Of a stretch of DNA of 64,000 bases, positions 28,143 to 38,484 are shown in pieces (position 1 is the stretch's first letter; each line of letters starts with the position of its first letter). The stretch is from Geofilum rubicundum JCM 15548 (GTDB lineage: Bacteria; Bacteroidota; Bacteroidia; Bacteroidales; Marinilabiliaceae). The notes under the pieces were generated by a model that made no database searches, was not told the origin of the DNA, and worked only from the letters and a program-made list of their open reading frames with translations. The position numbers and the translations under genes were made by a program. The stretch covers positions 62,001 to 126,000 of the forward strand of contig NZ_BAZW01000001.1 in assembly GCF_000974365.1 (NCBI RefSeq), given 5' to 3'.

Positions 28143-28421
28143 ATGTCAACTTTAAAAGGAAAAATTCTTGCCGGTAAGGTTTTGGTAAAACCGCAGGCAG
28201 CAGAAGAAAAGACGAGCAGTGGTATTATTATTCCTGATTCTGCCAAGGAGAAGCCACTGAAAGGCGAGGTTTTGTTGGTAGGTGCTTCTAAAAAGGATGA
28301 GGCCATGGAAGTAAAAGCCGGAGATGTGGTTCTTTATGGAAAATATGCCGGTACCGAACTGAGTATTGATGGTGAGGATTACCTGCTTATTTCGCAGAGT
28401 GACATTTTATACATCGCATAA
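28143..28421 (+). CDS. groES: Co-chaperonin GroES
   Basis: A 92-residue GroES that caps the GroEL folding chamber. The mobile loop is KTSSGIIIPDSAKEKP, followed by GEVLLVG and VLYGKYAGTEL. ATG 28143 gives the normal short N-terminus (MSTLKGKILAGKVLVKP). An open frame extends further upstream but has no family counterpart. It is the first gene of a groES-groEL operon, 37 bp before groEL. Confidence 0.96.
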   Translation: MSTLKGKILAGKVLVKPQAAEEKTSSGIIIPDSAKEKPLKGEVLLVGASKKDEAMEVKAGDVVLYGKYAGTELSIDGEDYLLISQSDILYIA

Positions 28422-28446
28422 TCCAATTATTAGTAATCCGATTTAA

Positions 28447-30096
<1,650 letters not shown>

Positions 30097-30122
30097 GCAA
30101 AATTCCTATCGAATGGTTTTAT

Positions 30123-30151
30123 AAAGGGTCGGCTTTTAGCCGGCCCTTTTC
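30123..30151 (+). terminator. Rho-independent terminator after groEL
   Basis: 11-bp stem with one G-T pair (AAAGGGTCGGC / GCCGGCCCTTT, loop TTTTA), followed by a short T-run. Confidence 0.85.
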
Positions 30152-30219
30152 TGTATTTAAACCGAAGATTTTTACGCCCGGAACCAGCGTCTTATTTATG
30201 AAAAGTCCATGGAATTCAA

Positions 30220-30227
30220 TATATTTG
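30220..30227 (+). promoter_or_regulatory. Candidate -7 box upstream of lepA
   Basis: TATATTTG matches TAnnTTTG and lies 82 bp before the lepA start, after the groEL terminator, so lepA probably has its own promoter. The -33 region is weak. Confidence 0.35.
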
Positions 30228-30309
30228 CAAACTTGAAGTGAGCCATCCATCTGTCTGCCTGAAGCGATGGTTAAGAGGAAGAGGCAGTGCTTGAAAATCC
30301 ATAAGATAG

Positions 30310-32097
30310 ATGAAGAATATCCGTAATTTTTGTATCATAGCCCATATCGATCATGGGAAAAGTACCCTGGCTGACCGTTTGTTAGAGGTTACTAAAACCA
30401 TTACCCCTAAGGAAATGCAGGAGCAGACGCTTGACAGTATGGACCTGGAGCGGGAGCGTGGCATTACCATAAAAAGTAAGGCCATCCAAATGCAGCATGT
30501 TCATAACGATGAGGCCTATACCTTGAATTTGATTGATACGCCGGGTCACGTTGACTTTGCCTATGAAGTTTCCAGGTCGATTGCCGCCTGTGAAGGAGCA
30601 CTGCTCATTGTGGATGCGACTCAGGGTATTCAGGCCCAGACCATCAGCAACCTTTACCAGGCGGTTGATCACGATCTGACCATCATACCTGTGCTCAATA
30701 AAATGGATATGCCCAATGCCATGCCCGAGGAGGTGGAAGATCAGATCATTGATTTACTGGGGTGTAAGCGCAACGAAATTATTCATGCCAGTGGGAAAAC
30801 GGGGATGGGTATAGATGCCATTCTGGAGGCCATTGTTGAAAATGTGCCCCCTCCGGTGGGTGATCCGGAAGCCCCTTTGCAGGCTTTGATTTTTGATTCT
30901 GTTTTTAATTCCTTTAGAGGAATCATTGCCTATTTTAAGGTGGTTAACGGCGAAATACGGAAAGGGGATTTTGTTAAGTTTTTTAACACCGAGAAGGAGT
31001 ATTATGCCGACGAAGTGGGGGTGCTGGGCTTGGGACTTGTGCCGCGTGATGTGATGAAAACCGGAGATGTGGGTTACATCATTTCGGGGATTAAAACCAG
31101 TAAGGAGGTCAAGGTAGGCGACACCATTACGCATGTCAAGCGCAAATGTGCCAAGGCCATTGCCGGATTTGAGGAAGTGAAGCCCATGGTATTTGCAGGT
31201 GTTTACCCCATAGATACCGAAGATTATGAAGATTTTCGCGTGGCCATTGAAAAACTTCAGCTGAACGATGCGTCCCTGACCTTTATGCCCGAATCATCCG
31301 CCGCCTTAGGTTTTGGCTTTCGTTGTGGTTTTCTGGGTCTGTTGCACATGGAAATTGTGCAGGAGCGGCTCGATCGGGAATACAATATGGATGTGATTAC
31401 TACGGTACCCAACGTGCCGTATAATGTGTATACCACCAGAGGTGAAAAGTTAGAGGTGCACAATCCTGCCGGACTACCGGATGGGGGGAGCATTGATTAT
31501 GTGGAAGAACCCTATATCAGTGCCCAAATAATTACTCATGCCGATTATATTGGAAATATCATGAATCTCTGCCTCGGCAAAAGAGGTGAATTGGTTAAGC
31601 AACATTACTTAACGACCAATCGGGTAGAGTTGGTTTTTGATATGCCCCTGGCTGAAATTGTTTTTGATTTTTACGATAAACTGAAAAGTATTTCCAAAGG
31701 CTACGCTTCCTTTGATTATCATACCACCGGCTACCGTCCGTCCAAGTTGGTGAAACTGGACATCCTGCTGAATGGGGAGAATGTGGATGCTTTATCGGCA
31801 TTGACACACGTCAATAATGCCTATAACCTTGGGAAGCGCATGTGTGAGAAGTTGAAAGAGCTGATTCCGCGCCAGCAATTTGATGTGGCCATTCAGGCCG
31901 CCATTGGTGCGAAAATTATTTCGCGTGAAACGGTTAAGGCTTTAAGGAAGGATGTGACCGCCAAGTGTTATGGTGGTGATATTACCCGTAAACGTAAATT
32001 GTTGGAAAAGCAGAAGAAGGGAAAGAAACGGATGAAGCAAGTGGGTAACGTAGAGGTGCCTCAAAAGGCCTTTTTAGCGGTACTGAAACTCGATTAA
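30310..32097 (+). CDS. lepA: Elongation factor 4 (LepA) GTPase
   Basis: A 595-residue ribosome-associated translational GTPase. G1 is [10 protein letters not shown] (residues 11-20), the switch includes [11 protein letters not shown]3 is DTPGHVDF, G4 is NKMDMP, and the LepA-specific C-terminal domain contains [29 protein letters not shown]. Length and domain order are standard. It is followed 21 bp later by a small outer-membrane barrel gene. Confidence 0.97.
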   Translation: MKNIRNFCIIAHIDHGKSTLADRLLEVTKTITPKEMQEQTLDSMDLERERGITIKSKAIQMQHVHNDEAYTLNLIDTPGHVDFAYEVSRSIAACEGALLIVDATQGIQAQTISNLYQAVDHDLTIIPVLNKMDMPNAMPEEVEDQIIDLLGCKRNEIIHASGKTGMGIDAILEAIVENVPPPVGDPEAPLQALIFDSVFNSFRGIIAYFKVVNGEIRKGDFVKFFNTEKEYYADEVGVLGLGLVPRDVMKTGDVGYIISGIKTSKEVKVGDTITHVKRKCAKAIAGFEEVKPMVFAGVYPIDTEDYEDFRVAIEKLQLNDASLTFMPESSAALGFGFRCGFLGLLHMEIVQERLDREYNMDVITTVPNVPYNVYTTRGEKLEVHNPAGLPDGGSIDYVEEPYISAQIITHADYIGNIMNLCLGKRGELVKQHYLTTNRVELVFDMPLAEIVFDFYDKLKSISKGYASFDYHTTGYRPSKLVKLDILLNGENVDALSALTHVNNAYNLGKRMCEKLKELIPRQQFDVAIQAAIGAKIISRETVKALRKDVTAKCYGGDITRKRKLLEKQKKGKKRMKQVGNVEVPQKAFLAVLKLD

Positions 32098-32118
32098 TAT
32101 AAGATAAAACGCCTGTCC

Positions 32119-32696
32119 ATGAGATGTTTGATAGCTGTCTTTCTGTTTTTAGGAATAACGAATACCGTCTTTTCGCAAGTTGAATTTAAACCTTATGCGG
32201 AGTTTGGGGTGAAAGCCGGAGCCAGCTTTTCAAATATGTTTCTGGAAGACAGGATTGGCGATGAACCCTTTGTCGGTTCTTTGATAGGAGGCAGGGTGGT
32301 TTATCTGGGCGAAATGAATTTTGGCATATTGTTCGAGACCAACTATAGTCACCTGACGCATGACGATGAAGAATTGGGTAGTCTGTCCTACAGCTATCTC
32401 CATACCCCGTTTTTGTCCCGTTTTAGAATTCCGGTGGGTCGTACAGCCATTGTTATTAATCTGGGCTCCTATGTCCAGTTTGTGATGCACAATGATGACC
32501 AGGTGGTGCTTGAACGAGACGCCTGATGGGCCTGGCCGGTGGTCTGGAATTTACGTTTCCGGTGGGGAAGTTGAGTGCTTCTGTCGAAGGCCGTTATAAT
32601 TACAATCTACACTCTAACAGCACCACCATTGATGACTTGTGGGCTACCTGGGCAGAGGTGGGCCTGGTGTTCAGCTATTCTAACCGCAAGCGCTAA
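32119..32696 (+). CDS. Outer-membrane beta-barrel protein, one frame shift
   Basis: The frame from ATG 32119 encodes a signal peptide ending at FSQ, then alternating strands with the motif FGVKAGASFSN, typical of the small PorT-like barrels of Bacteroidota. It meets TGA at 32524. The next frame continues the barrel (LAGGLEFTFPVGKLSASVEGRYNYNL) and ends at TAA 32694-32696 after the terminal strand VGLVFSYSN. Adding one base (a C fits, giving GCC CTG ATG) at about 32523 yields 192 residues, a normal size. No specific function is known. Confidence 0.75.
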
Positions 32697-32832
32697 GACT
32701 TTTTGCTGCCTGCACCCCTTAAGTTTTTTTGCTAAAAATCTGTCTGCTCACTGCTTGGCAGAGTCCGCCATTATGTGGCACGTCCCTAACATTGAATAAT
32801 GCTACTGTCGCAGATTAATCCATCTTGCCGCT

Positions 32833-32862
32833 CGGCGAAGTTTGTAACTTCGCCGAATTTTG
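32833..32862 (+). terminator. Palindrome / terminator-like hairpin downstream of the barrel gene
   Basis: Perfect 10-bp stem CGGCGAAGTT / AACTTCGCCG with loop TGT (32833-32855), followed by a weak T-stretch (AATTTT). It could terminate the lepA unit or be part of a dispersed repeat. Confidence 0.5.
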
Positions 32863-32917
32863 ATGGCGATTTTTGTGCGGCCATCATGTATGATGCAGAT
32901 ATCATGAAACGTCTGAC

Positions 32918-32953
32918 AAAAAAACGGGGTGCTCTTTTTCAGAGAACCCCGTT
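32918..32953 (-). terminator. Terminator for the minus-strand response regulator unit
   Basis: Stem AACGGGGT / ACCCCGTT extended by CTC / GAG past one mismatch. On the minus strand it is followed by seven T residues. It lies about 150 bp beyond the response regulator stop. Confidence 0.75.
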
Positions 32954-32968
32954 GAGATATGTGTTCGT

Positions 32969-32994
32969 ACAAATGGGTTAAGCCCATTTGTTTT
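32969..32994 (+). terminator. Second terminator-like hairpin
   Basis: Perfect 9-bp stem ACAAATGGG / CCCATTTGT (loop TTAAG) followed by TTT and an A/T-rich tail on the plus strand. Confidence 0.5.
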
Positions 32995-33099
32995 AATTAA
33001 AAGTGTTCGGGCCAGGCAACAAAAAAACCTTATTCACTGTTTACTGCCTGCAAACAGCCAATAGTAAGCCCCATTCCATACCTTTAAGGAAGGTTGGTA

Positions 33100-33783
33100 T
33101 TACATCACCAGCTTGTAGCCTTTACCATGGACATTCAATATTTCTACTGAAGGTTCATCTTTAAGGTGCTTACGCAATTTGGTGATATAAACATCCATGC
33201 TTCGTGCATTGAAGTAGTTATCGTCCACCCAGATGGTTTTTAGGGCGAAATTCCGCTCCAGAACCTTATTGGCATTGTTGCAAAGGAGCTTGAGTAATTC
33301 AGACTCTTTGGTGGTTAGTTTAACCACTTTTTCGCCATCAATGAGCTGCTGCTTTTGGGTGTCAAATTTGTATTTGCCAATTTGAAAGACATCCTGGCTG
33401 GCCAACGTTCCTTTGGTACGACGCAAAATGGCTTCAATACGGAACAATAGCTCTTCCATACTGAAGGGCTTGGTCAGATAATCGTCAGCGCCAATTTTGA
33501 AGCCCTGAAAAATGTCCTCTTTCATCGACTTGGCCGTGAGGAAAATGATGGGCACCTCCGTGTTAACCATTCTTATTTCTTTGGCCAGGGTAAAGCCATC
33601 CTTTTTGGGCATCATGACGTCAAAAATACAAACATCATATTTCTTGCTCATAAAGGCATCGTAACCGGCCTCTCCGTCAGGCAATAAATCGGTTTCGTAA
33701 CCTTTGGCTACCAAGTATTCCCGGAGTAACATCCCCAGGTTTTCATCATCTTCGGTCAGGAGAATTTTATATTCTTTTTCCAT
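33100..33783 (-). CDS. OmpR-family response regulator (RprY-like)
   Basis: A 227-residue two-component response regulator. The receiver domain has the acidic pair in LTEDDE, phospho-acceptor Asp55 in CIFDVMMPKKDG and Lys in LTKPF. The C-terminal winged helix includes LTTKESELLKLLCNNANKVL and the DNA-contact region RSMDVYITKLRKHL. Its start overlaps the upstream kinase gene by 28 bp, so the two are translationally coupled. It resembles the RprX/RprY pair of Bacteroides; target genes are not known from the sequence. Confidence 0.93.
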   Translation of the reverse strand: MEKEYKILLTEDDENLGMLLREYLVAKGYETDLLPDGEAGYDAFMSKKYDVCIFDVMMPKKDGFTLAKEIRMVNTEVPIIFLTAKSMKEDIFQGFKIGADDYLTKPFSMEELLFRIEAILRRTKGTLASQDVFQIGKYKFDTQKQQLIDGEKVVKLTTKESELLKLLCNNANKVLERNFALKTIWVDDNYFNARSMDVYITKLRKHLKDEPSVEILNVHGKGYKLVM

Positions 33784-35357
33784 TCCTTATTGCTTTTAAG
33801 GGGTAAAAATATTTCGAACTTAGTTCCTACATTTAATTCACTTTCGACTTTAATTTCAGCGCCATGATCTTCCACAATCTTTTTGACATAAGCCAAGCCT
33901 AAACCAAAGCCTTTAACATTATGCACGTTCCCCGTTGGTACGCGATAAAACTTCTCAAAGATACGTTTTAAATTCTCTTTTGAAATACCTAAACCATTAT
34001 CTTGTATATTTATTACCAATCCGGTTGGCCTGTTCCATGTTTTTACATAAAAAACCGGTGTTCCCCGGCGGTATTTCAAGGCATTATCCAGCAAGTTAAA
34101 AATAACATTTGTAAAATGCACCTCATCTACCTGTGCAAATGGATTTTTTGCCTCTAATTTTTCTACCAATTTACCATTTTGTGATTCAACTTTGATACGA
34201 AAGGTGTTAACCACGCCATGAACCAACTCATTGATGTTGGTTTTTTTCATTTTCAGTCCGGCCTTTCCCTTATCAAAGATAGCCATTTGAAGGACTTTTT
34301 CCACCTGAAAACTCAGGCGCTTGCTTTCGTCTTGTATAACGCCGGATATGTGTTGTAAGGTGGAGGGGGTTTTGGCTACTGCAGCGTCTTTAAGCATTTG
34401 TGAAGCCAAAGATATGGTAGAGATGGGAGTTTTGAATTCGTGAGTCATGTTGTTGATGAAATCATTTTTGATTTCATCCAGTCTTTTTTGTCTGACAATG
34501 ATAATCATGGTGAGTATCGACATGAAAATCATCACCAGAGTGAAGATGGCGGTTGGTAAAACCATTCCCATGGAGTCCATGATGAAGTTAGGACGTTTGG
34601 GGAAATAGACCAGGAGGAAATTGGGTTTTGGATGAACGTCGTTGGGAAACAAATGTTTCTGATAGGAAACGGTGGCCGCTTCACGGTCAAACTTAGTGGT
34701 GGAACTGACCATTTCGCCGCGGGAATTGAAAATGCCAAACTCAAAGGGCAAGGAAACGCCTCTTTCCTCAAAGGCCTGAAGAAGCGTAACATCCATCATT
34801 TCACGGGAAATTCTTTCTTGAATGGGGATGTCACTGATGAAGATGCCCTTCATTAATTGGGCTTCCTGTTCAGCAATTTTACTTTTGAGTTGCTTTTGGA
34901 TATTGTTGAGTGCATGCGACAAAGGATCGGTATTTCCTTGCGGATTATATACCATAGGGGTTCGCTCCTGGTAGCTGGATACCAGAGAGTCTTCCTGATA
35001 GGTGGACATCCTTGTGCTAAAATGAGAATCGGAAAAGGAAAAATCCAGAGAAATGTCGTACTGCATTCGGTTCCCTCCTGGACGACGCTGGTTCTTACCC
35101 GAAAAGTACCGGTTTTCATTATTGAGTTGGGGCGGCAGACTGATGTTTTGACCCAATTCCAAACGGGCCCCTAACATGGACGTTTCGTTGATTTCTAAGC
35201 GGTGCACTACCTGGTCAAGCGCCTGGCGCACCAGCTGGTCAAAATGGTCCTCTTTGATGCTTGTGGCATTCTTTATCCACAGCATTTGAATATAAATCAA
35301 ACCGACCAGTGTGATGGTAATTACCACTATAAGTAGTTGAATAAACCTTCTGCTCAT
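33756..35357 (-). CDS. Membrane sensor histidine kinase (RprX-like)
   Basis: A 533-residue kinase with one helix near residues 5-28, a periplasmic sensor region of about 240 residues, and a second helix near residues 260-285. The HisKA box is NNMTHEFKTPIS (His near residue 305). The ATPase domain has N box FTNVIFNLLDNALKY, G1 IQDNGLGISKENL and G2 GFGLGLAYVKKIV. ATG 35357 (MSRRFIQLL) looks better than the GTG two codons earlier. A TATTTTTG sequence on the minus strand overlaps that GTG. It overlaps the response regulator by 28 bp. Confidence 0.92.
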   Translation of the reverse strand: MSRRFIQLLIVVITITLVGLIYIQMLWIKNATSIKEDHFDQLVRQALDQVVHRLEINETSMLGARLELGQNISLPPQLNNENRYFSGKNQRRPGGNRMQYDISLDFSFSDSHFSTRMSTYQEDSLVSSYQERTPMVYNPQGNTDPLSHALNNIQKQLKSKIAEQEAQLMKGIFISDIPIQERISREMMDVTLLQAFEERGVSLPFEFGIFNSRGEMVSSTTKFDREAATVSYQKHLFPNDVHPKPNFLLVYFPKRPNFIMDSMGMVLPTAIFTLVMIFMSILTMIIIVRQKRLDEIKNDFINNMTHEFKTPISTISLASQMLKDAAVAKTPSTLQHISGVIQDESKRLSFQVEKVLQMAIFDKGKAGLKMKKTNINELVHGVVNTFRIKVESQNGKLVEKLEAKNPFAQVDEVHFTNVIFNLLDNALKYRRGTPVFYVKTWNRPTGLVINIQDNGLGISKENLKRIFEKFYRVPTGNVHNVKGFGLGLAYVKKIVEDHGAEIKVESELNVGTKFEIFLPLKSNKEWKKNIKFS

Positions 35358-35421
35358 ATTCACAAAAATAACTGCTAAATGATAATTATAGGCCTGTTTA
35401 ACATTAATTAACTACATTTGT

Positions 35422-35457
35422 CTGAAAATCAGTACTTTTAGGTGGGAGGATTTTCAG
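35422..35457. repeat. Inverted repeat between rnc and the kinase gene
   Basis: CTGAAAATC at 35422-35430 and GATTTTCAG at 35449-35457 form a perfect 9-bp inverted repeat with an 18-bp spacer, just after the rnc stop and 65 bp upstream of the kinase gene. It has no T-tail, so it may be an operator or a weak mRNA hairpin. Confidence 0.4.
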
Positions 35458-35481
35458 AAAAACGGCATAAGAACGGGCCCT

Positions 35482-36224
35482 TCAATTAAGCATTTGTTCA
35501 TGGTGTTCTGCCACATTGTTCAGCGCTTCCTCTGCTGCATTTTGCTGTGCTTCCTTTTTGGATGCACCTTTTCCTTGTCCCATAACCACATTGTTGACAT
35601 GGGCCTGGGCTAAAAAGGTGATTTCGTTGTTGTTGGTGTATTCTTCCGTCACAAAGTGAATTTCACGTCTGTTTTTTTGTCCCCATTCAATCAAAATGGA
35701 TTTATAGTTCGAATCGTTTTCAAAAATGTGTTCCAAATCGGTATGGGTGTTCAGTAGTTTAGAGAGTATAAATTCCCTTGATTTAAAATAGCCGCGGTCA
35801 AGGTATATGGCCCCAATCAGGCTTCCAAGGCGTCTCCCGGAATATGGGTCTGCGCTAAATCAGCCAAAGGTTGTGTTTTAATCAATTGGCCCAATCCCAT
35901 TTTCAGGGCCTGGCGGTTCAAATTGTGGCGATTTACAATTCGTGCCCGCATTTTGGTCAGCGCCCCTTCGTCCTTATGCGGAAACCGGAGATATAGCTCA
36001 TGCGCAATAACCGCGCCCAAAATGGCATCTCCCAGGTATTCCAGCCGTTCATTGTTGATGGGCAGTCCATTGTCGTCTTTCCGCATCAATGATTTATGAT
36101 GTAAGGCCAATAAGTAGTAGTCCGGATTTTTAGGTAAAATGCCTGTGATGTTTTTTATCAAACAATAAAACTTCTTGCCCTTTCGGGGAAGAAGTTTCAT
36201 TGATATTAAGAGATGCTTGAACAC
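35482..36224 (-). CDS. rnc: Ribonuclease III, one frame shift
   Basis: RNase III cuts double-stranded RNA in rRNA and mRNA processing. The first frame (36224 down to TGA at 35819-35817) carries the catalytic signature NNERLEYLGDAILGAV and ends at GDALEA. The second frame resumes with LIGAIYLDRGYFKSREFIL, which completes the conserved EALIGAIYLD motif, and then the dsRNA-binding domain (GQGKGASKKEAQQNAAEEAL). Adding one base at about 35820 (a C fits, GCC CTG ATT) gives a 247-residue enzyme of normal length. It starts 3 bp after fabF. Confidence 0.88.
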
Positions 36225-36227
36225 AGT

Positions 36228-37478
36228 TTATTCAATCGCTTTAAAGGCCACACATGCATTGTGACCACCAAATCCAAATGTGTTTGACAAGGCTACCCGT
36301 ACCTTGCGCTCCTGAGCTTCGTTGAACGTAAGATTTAACTTGCTGTCCACTTCAGGATCAGGCGTGCTATGATTAATGGTCGGGGGGACTATGCCATTTC
36401 TGATTGCGAGAATCGATGCTATAGACTCAATGGCTCCGGCAGCTCCCAGGAGATGCCCGGTCATTGATTTTGTGGCACTGATATTCATTTCGTAAGCGTG
36501 ATCGCCGAAAACTTTTATTATGGCCAGGACTTCCGCAATATCCCCGCGGGGAGTGGATGTTCCGTGCACATTGATGTAATCAACGTCTTTCAAGTCAATA
36601 TCGCCGTCTTTCATGGCGCTTTCCATCACTTTTGCTGCACCCAGTCCTTCCGGATGGGGAGCCGTGAGGTGATAAGCATCGGCCGTCATGCCGGCTCCTG
36701 CCACCTCGCAGTAGATTTTTGCGCCTCTGGCTACAGCGTGTTCGTATTCTTCCAGAATGAGCGAACCGCCACCTTCTCCAATAACAAAACCGTCGCGTTC
36801 CTTGTCAAATGGACGGGATGCACGAGCAGGATCTTCGTTAAAGGTTGACATGGCCTGCATTGAATTAAAACCTCCAACGCCTGCTTCATTAATGGCTGCT
36901 TCAGAACCTCCTGTAATAAATACTTTTGCTTTTCCCATTCTGATATGGTTAAAAGCATCAGCTATGGCGTGTGATGAAGAGGCACAGGCCGATACGGTAG
37001 CGTAATTTGGCCCCCTGAAACCGTACTTCATAGAAATGTGTCCGGCAGCAATGTCAGAAATCATTTTTGGTATGAAAAACGGGCTAAAACGGGGAATGCC
37101 GTTGCCTTCAACATAGGCTTTGACTTCATCCATGAAGGTTATGATCCCACCAATACCAGCTCCCCAGATAACCCCGGCCTCGTCGGGGTCCAATTCTTCC
37201 AGGTTAAGACCGGAATCCTGGATAGCCTGCTCAGCCGCCGCCATAGCGTACTGAGCAAACAAATCCATTTTTCTTACCTCTTTACGATCAAGGTAATCTG
37301 TAGGATCAAAATCCTTTACCTCGCAAGCAAATTTAGTCTTGAAATTGGTGGCGTCAAATCGAGTAATGGGTCCGGCTCCGCTTACCCCTTTAATCAGGTT
37401 ATTCCAGTAGGTTTCCACGGAATTTCCAATGGGGGTTATGACGCCTAGTCCCGTTACAACTACTCTTTTTAACTCCAT
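36228..37478 (-). CDS. fabF: 3-oxoacyl-ACP synthase II FabF
   Basis: A 416-residue beta-ketoacyl-ACP synthase that elongates fatty acids. The active Cys is in VSACASSSHAIADAF (near residue 164), with catalytic His residues in NVHGTSTPRGD (near 305) and MTGHLLGAAGA (near 340). The C-terminal SNTFGFGGHNAC is typical. It lies 32 bp downstream of acpP and 3 bp upstream of rnc in the classical acpP-fabF-rnc order. Confidence 0.97.
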   Translation of the reverse strand: MELKRVVVTGLGVITPIGNSVETYWNNLIKGVSGAGPITRFDATNFKTKFACEVKDFDPTDYLDRKEVRKMDLFAQYAMAAAEQAIQDSGLNLEELDPDEAGVIWGAGIGGIITFMDEVKAYVEGNGIPRFSPFFIPKMISDIAAGHISMKYGFRGPNYATVSACASSSHAIADAFNHIRMGKAKVFITGGSEAAINEAGVGGFNSMQAMSTFNEDPARASRPFDKERDGFVIGEGGGSLILEEYEHAVARGAKIYCEVAGAGMTADAYHLTAPHPEGLGAAKVMESAMKDGDIDLKDVDYINVHGTSTPRGDIAEVLAIIKVFGDHAYEMNISATKSMTGHLLGAAGAIESIASILAIRNGIVPPTINHSTPDPEVDSKLNLTFNEAQERKVRVALSNTFGFGGHNACVAFKAIE

Positions 37479-37510
37479 AAATTAATTTTCAGTGATAACT
37501 AGTGATTGTC

Positions 37511-37747
37511 TTACTTGGCATTCTCTTCGATGTATGCAACTGCATCACCTACTGTGCCGATGTTTTCAGCTTGATCATCAGGAATGGCGATGTTGAATTC
37601 TTTTTCGAATTCCATGATCAACTCAACAGTGTCAAGAGAGTCAGCACCCAGATCGTTGGTGAAGCTAGCCTCTGGAGTAACTTCTGATTCGTCAACTCCC
37701 AACTTGTCTACAATAATTGCTTTAACTCTTGATGCAATGTCTGACAT
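37511..37747 (-). CDS. acpP: Acyl carrier protein
   Basis: A 78-residue acidic carrier protein for fatty acid synthesis. Ser37 in [13 protein letters not shown] is the phosphopantetheine attachment site. The four-helix pattern and length are standard. It is the first gene of acpP-fabF-rnc, preceded by a promoter with an overlapping inverted repeat (37773-37818). Confidence 0.97.
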   Translation of the reverse strand: MSDIASRVKAIIVDKLGVDESEVTPEASFTNDLGADSLDTVELIMEFEKEFNIAIPDDQAENIGTVGDAVAYIEENAK

Positions 37748-37772
37748 AGCTTTTAATTTTTAGTTAATAATT

Positions 37773-37818
37773 CAATTTTAGTTTTAAAAATAACTGTGCA
37801 AAGAAATAGATTTGCACA
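37773..37818 (-). promoter_or_regulatory. acpP promoter with overlapping inverted-repeat operator
   Basis: On the minus strand, TTTG (37802-37799) and TAAAATTG (37780-37773) are 18 bp apart, a good fit to the Bacteroidota TTTG / TAnnTTTG promoter with one mismatch. TGTGCAAA (37795-37802) and TTTGCACA (37811-37818) form a perfect 8-bp inverted repeat spaced by 8 bp. One arm contains the -33 TTTG. A protein bound there should block the promoter, so this is a plausible operator for a fatty-acid regulator. The regulator is not identified. Confidence 0.5.
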
Positions 37819-37920
37819 AAATAAATCAAATATTCCTTCAACGAAATTCTTATTAGGGCTCTTTTTTTTATAATTTTAGGGTTTAAATTCTTAAATTCAC
37901 ACTAGGATAACTTGTTGAAA

Positions 37921-38484
37921 ATGAAAAAAATAATAGTACTGGCGTCGGGGTCAGGGAGCAATGCAGAAAATATCATTAAATACTTTAAAGATTCCGCTAA
38001 TGTTAAAGTTAGCTACCTGTTATCCAATAATCCTGACGCTTATGCTTTGAAGCGCGCTGAGTCCTTGGGTGTCAACACTATGGTGTTTTCAAGGGAGAGT
38101 TTTTATAACAATGGCGAAGTTCTTAAATTTTTGTTAGGAAGTCAACCAGATCTCATTGTTTTAGCGGGATTTCTTTGGTTGGTACCTCAGGATATAGTGA
38201 AAGCTTTCCCCGATCGCATTGTTAACATTCATCCTGCTTTGCTGCCAAAATATGGAGGTAAAGGGATGTACGGTGATAAGGTGCATAATGCCGTTCTCCA
38301 AAACGGTGAAAGGGAGTCAGGGATCACCATTCATTTCGTGAATGAGCATTTTGATGAAGGGAACACGCTGTTTCAGGCGACTTGTTCCGTTGAACCGGGT
38401 GAAGATAGAGCCTCTCTTGTACAAAAAATTCACGCCCTGGAGCACACGTACTTCCCCAAAGTTATTGAGCAACTGCTTGCTTAG
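37921..38484 (+). CDS. purN: Phosphoribosylglycinamide formyltransferase PurN
   Basis: A 187-residue enzyme of purine synthesis that transfers a formyl group from 10-formyl-THF to GAR. It has the ASGSGSNAENII N-terminus, the catalytic region VNIHPALLPKYGGKGMYG, and the late Asp/His segment GITIHFVNEHFDEG. ATG 37921 is chosen over TTG codons just upstream. It is divergent from acpP. Its last 23 bp overlap, tail to tail, the M23 peptidase gene. Confidence 0.95.
   Translation: MKKIIVLASGSGSNAENIIKYFKDSANVKVSYLLSNNPDAYALKRAESLGVNTMVFSRESFYNNGEVLKFLLGSQPDLIVLAGFLWLVPQDIVKAFPDRIVNIHPALLPKYGGKGMYGDKVHNAVLQNGERESGITIHFVNEHFDEGNTLFQATCSVEPGEDRASLVQKIHALEHTYFPKVIEQLLA

Larger units (their letters stand above)
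32697..33099. other. Intergenic region with three strong hairpins
   Basis: I accept no gene here. The stretch holds three hairpins (32833-32855, 32918-32953, 32969-32994), listed separately. Short open frames on both strands around 32800-32985 run straight through the palindromes. The first palindrome and its flanks resemble short dispersed palindromic repeats I associate with Bacteroidota genomes; that is from memory and uncertain. Confidence 0.45.

Noticed and set aside
32799-32987. Short open frames on both strands in the hairpin region
   Set aside because: They read through palindromes, lack ribosome sites and have no protein-like features.
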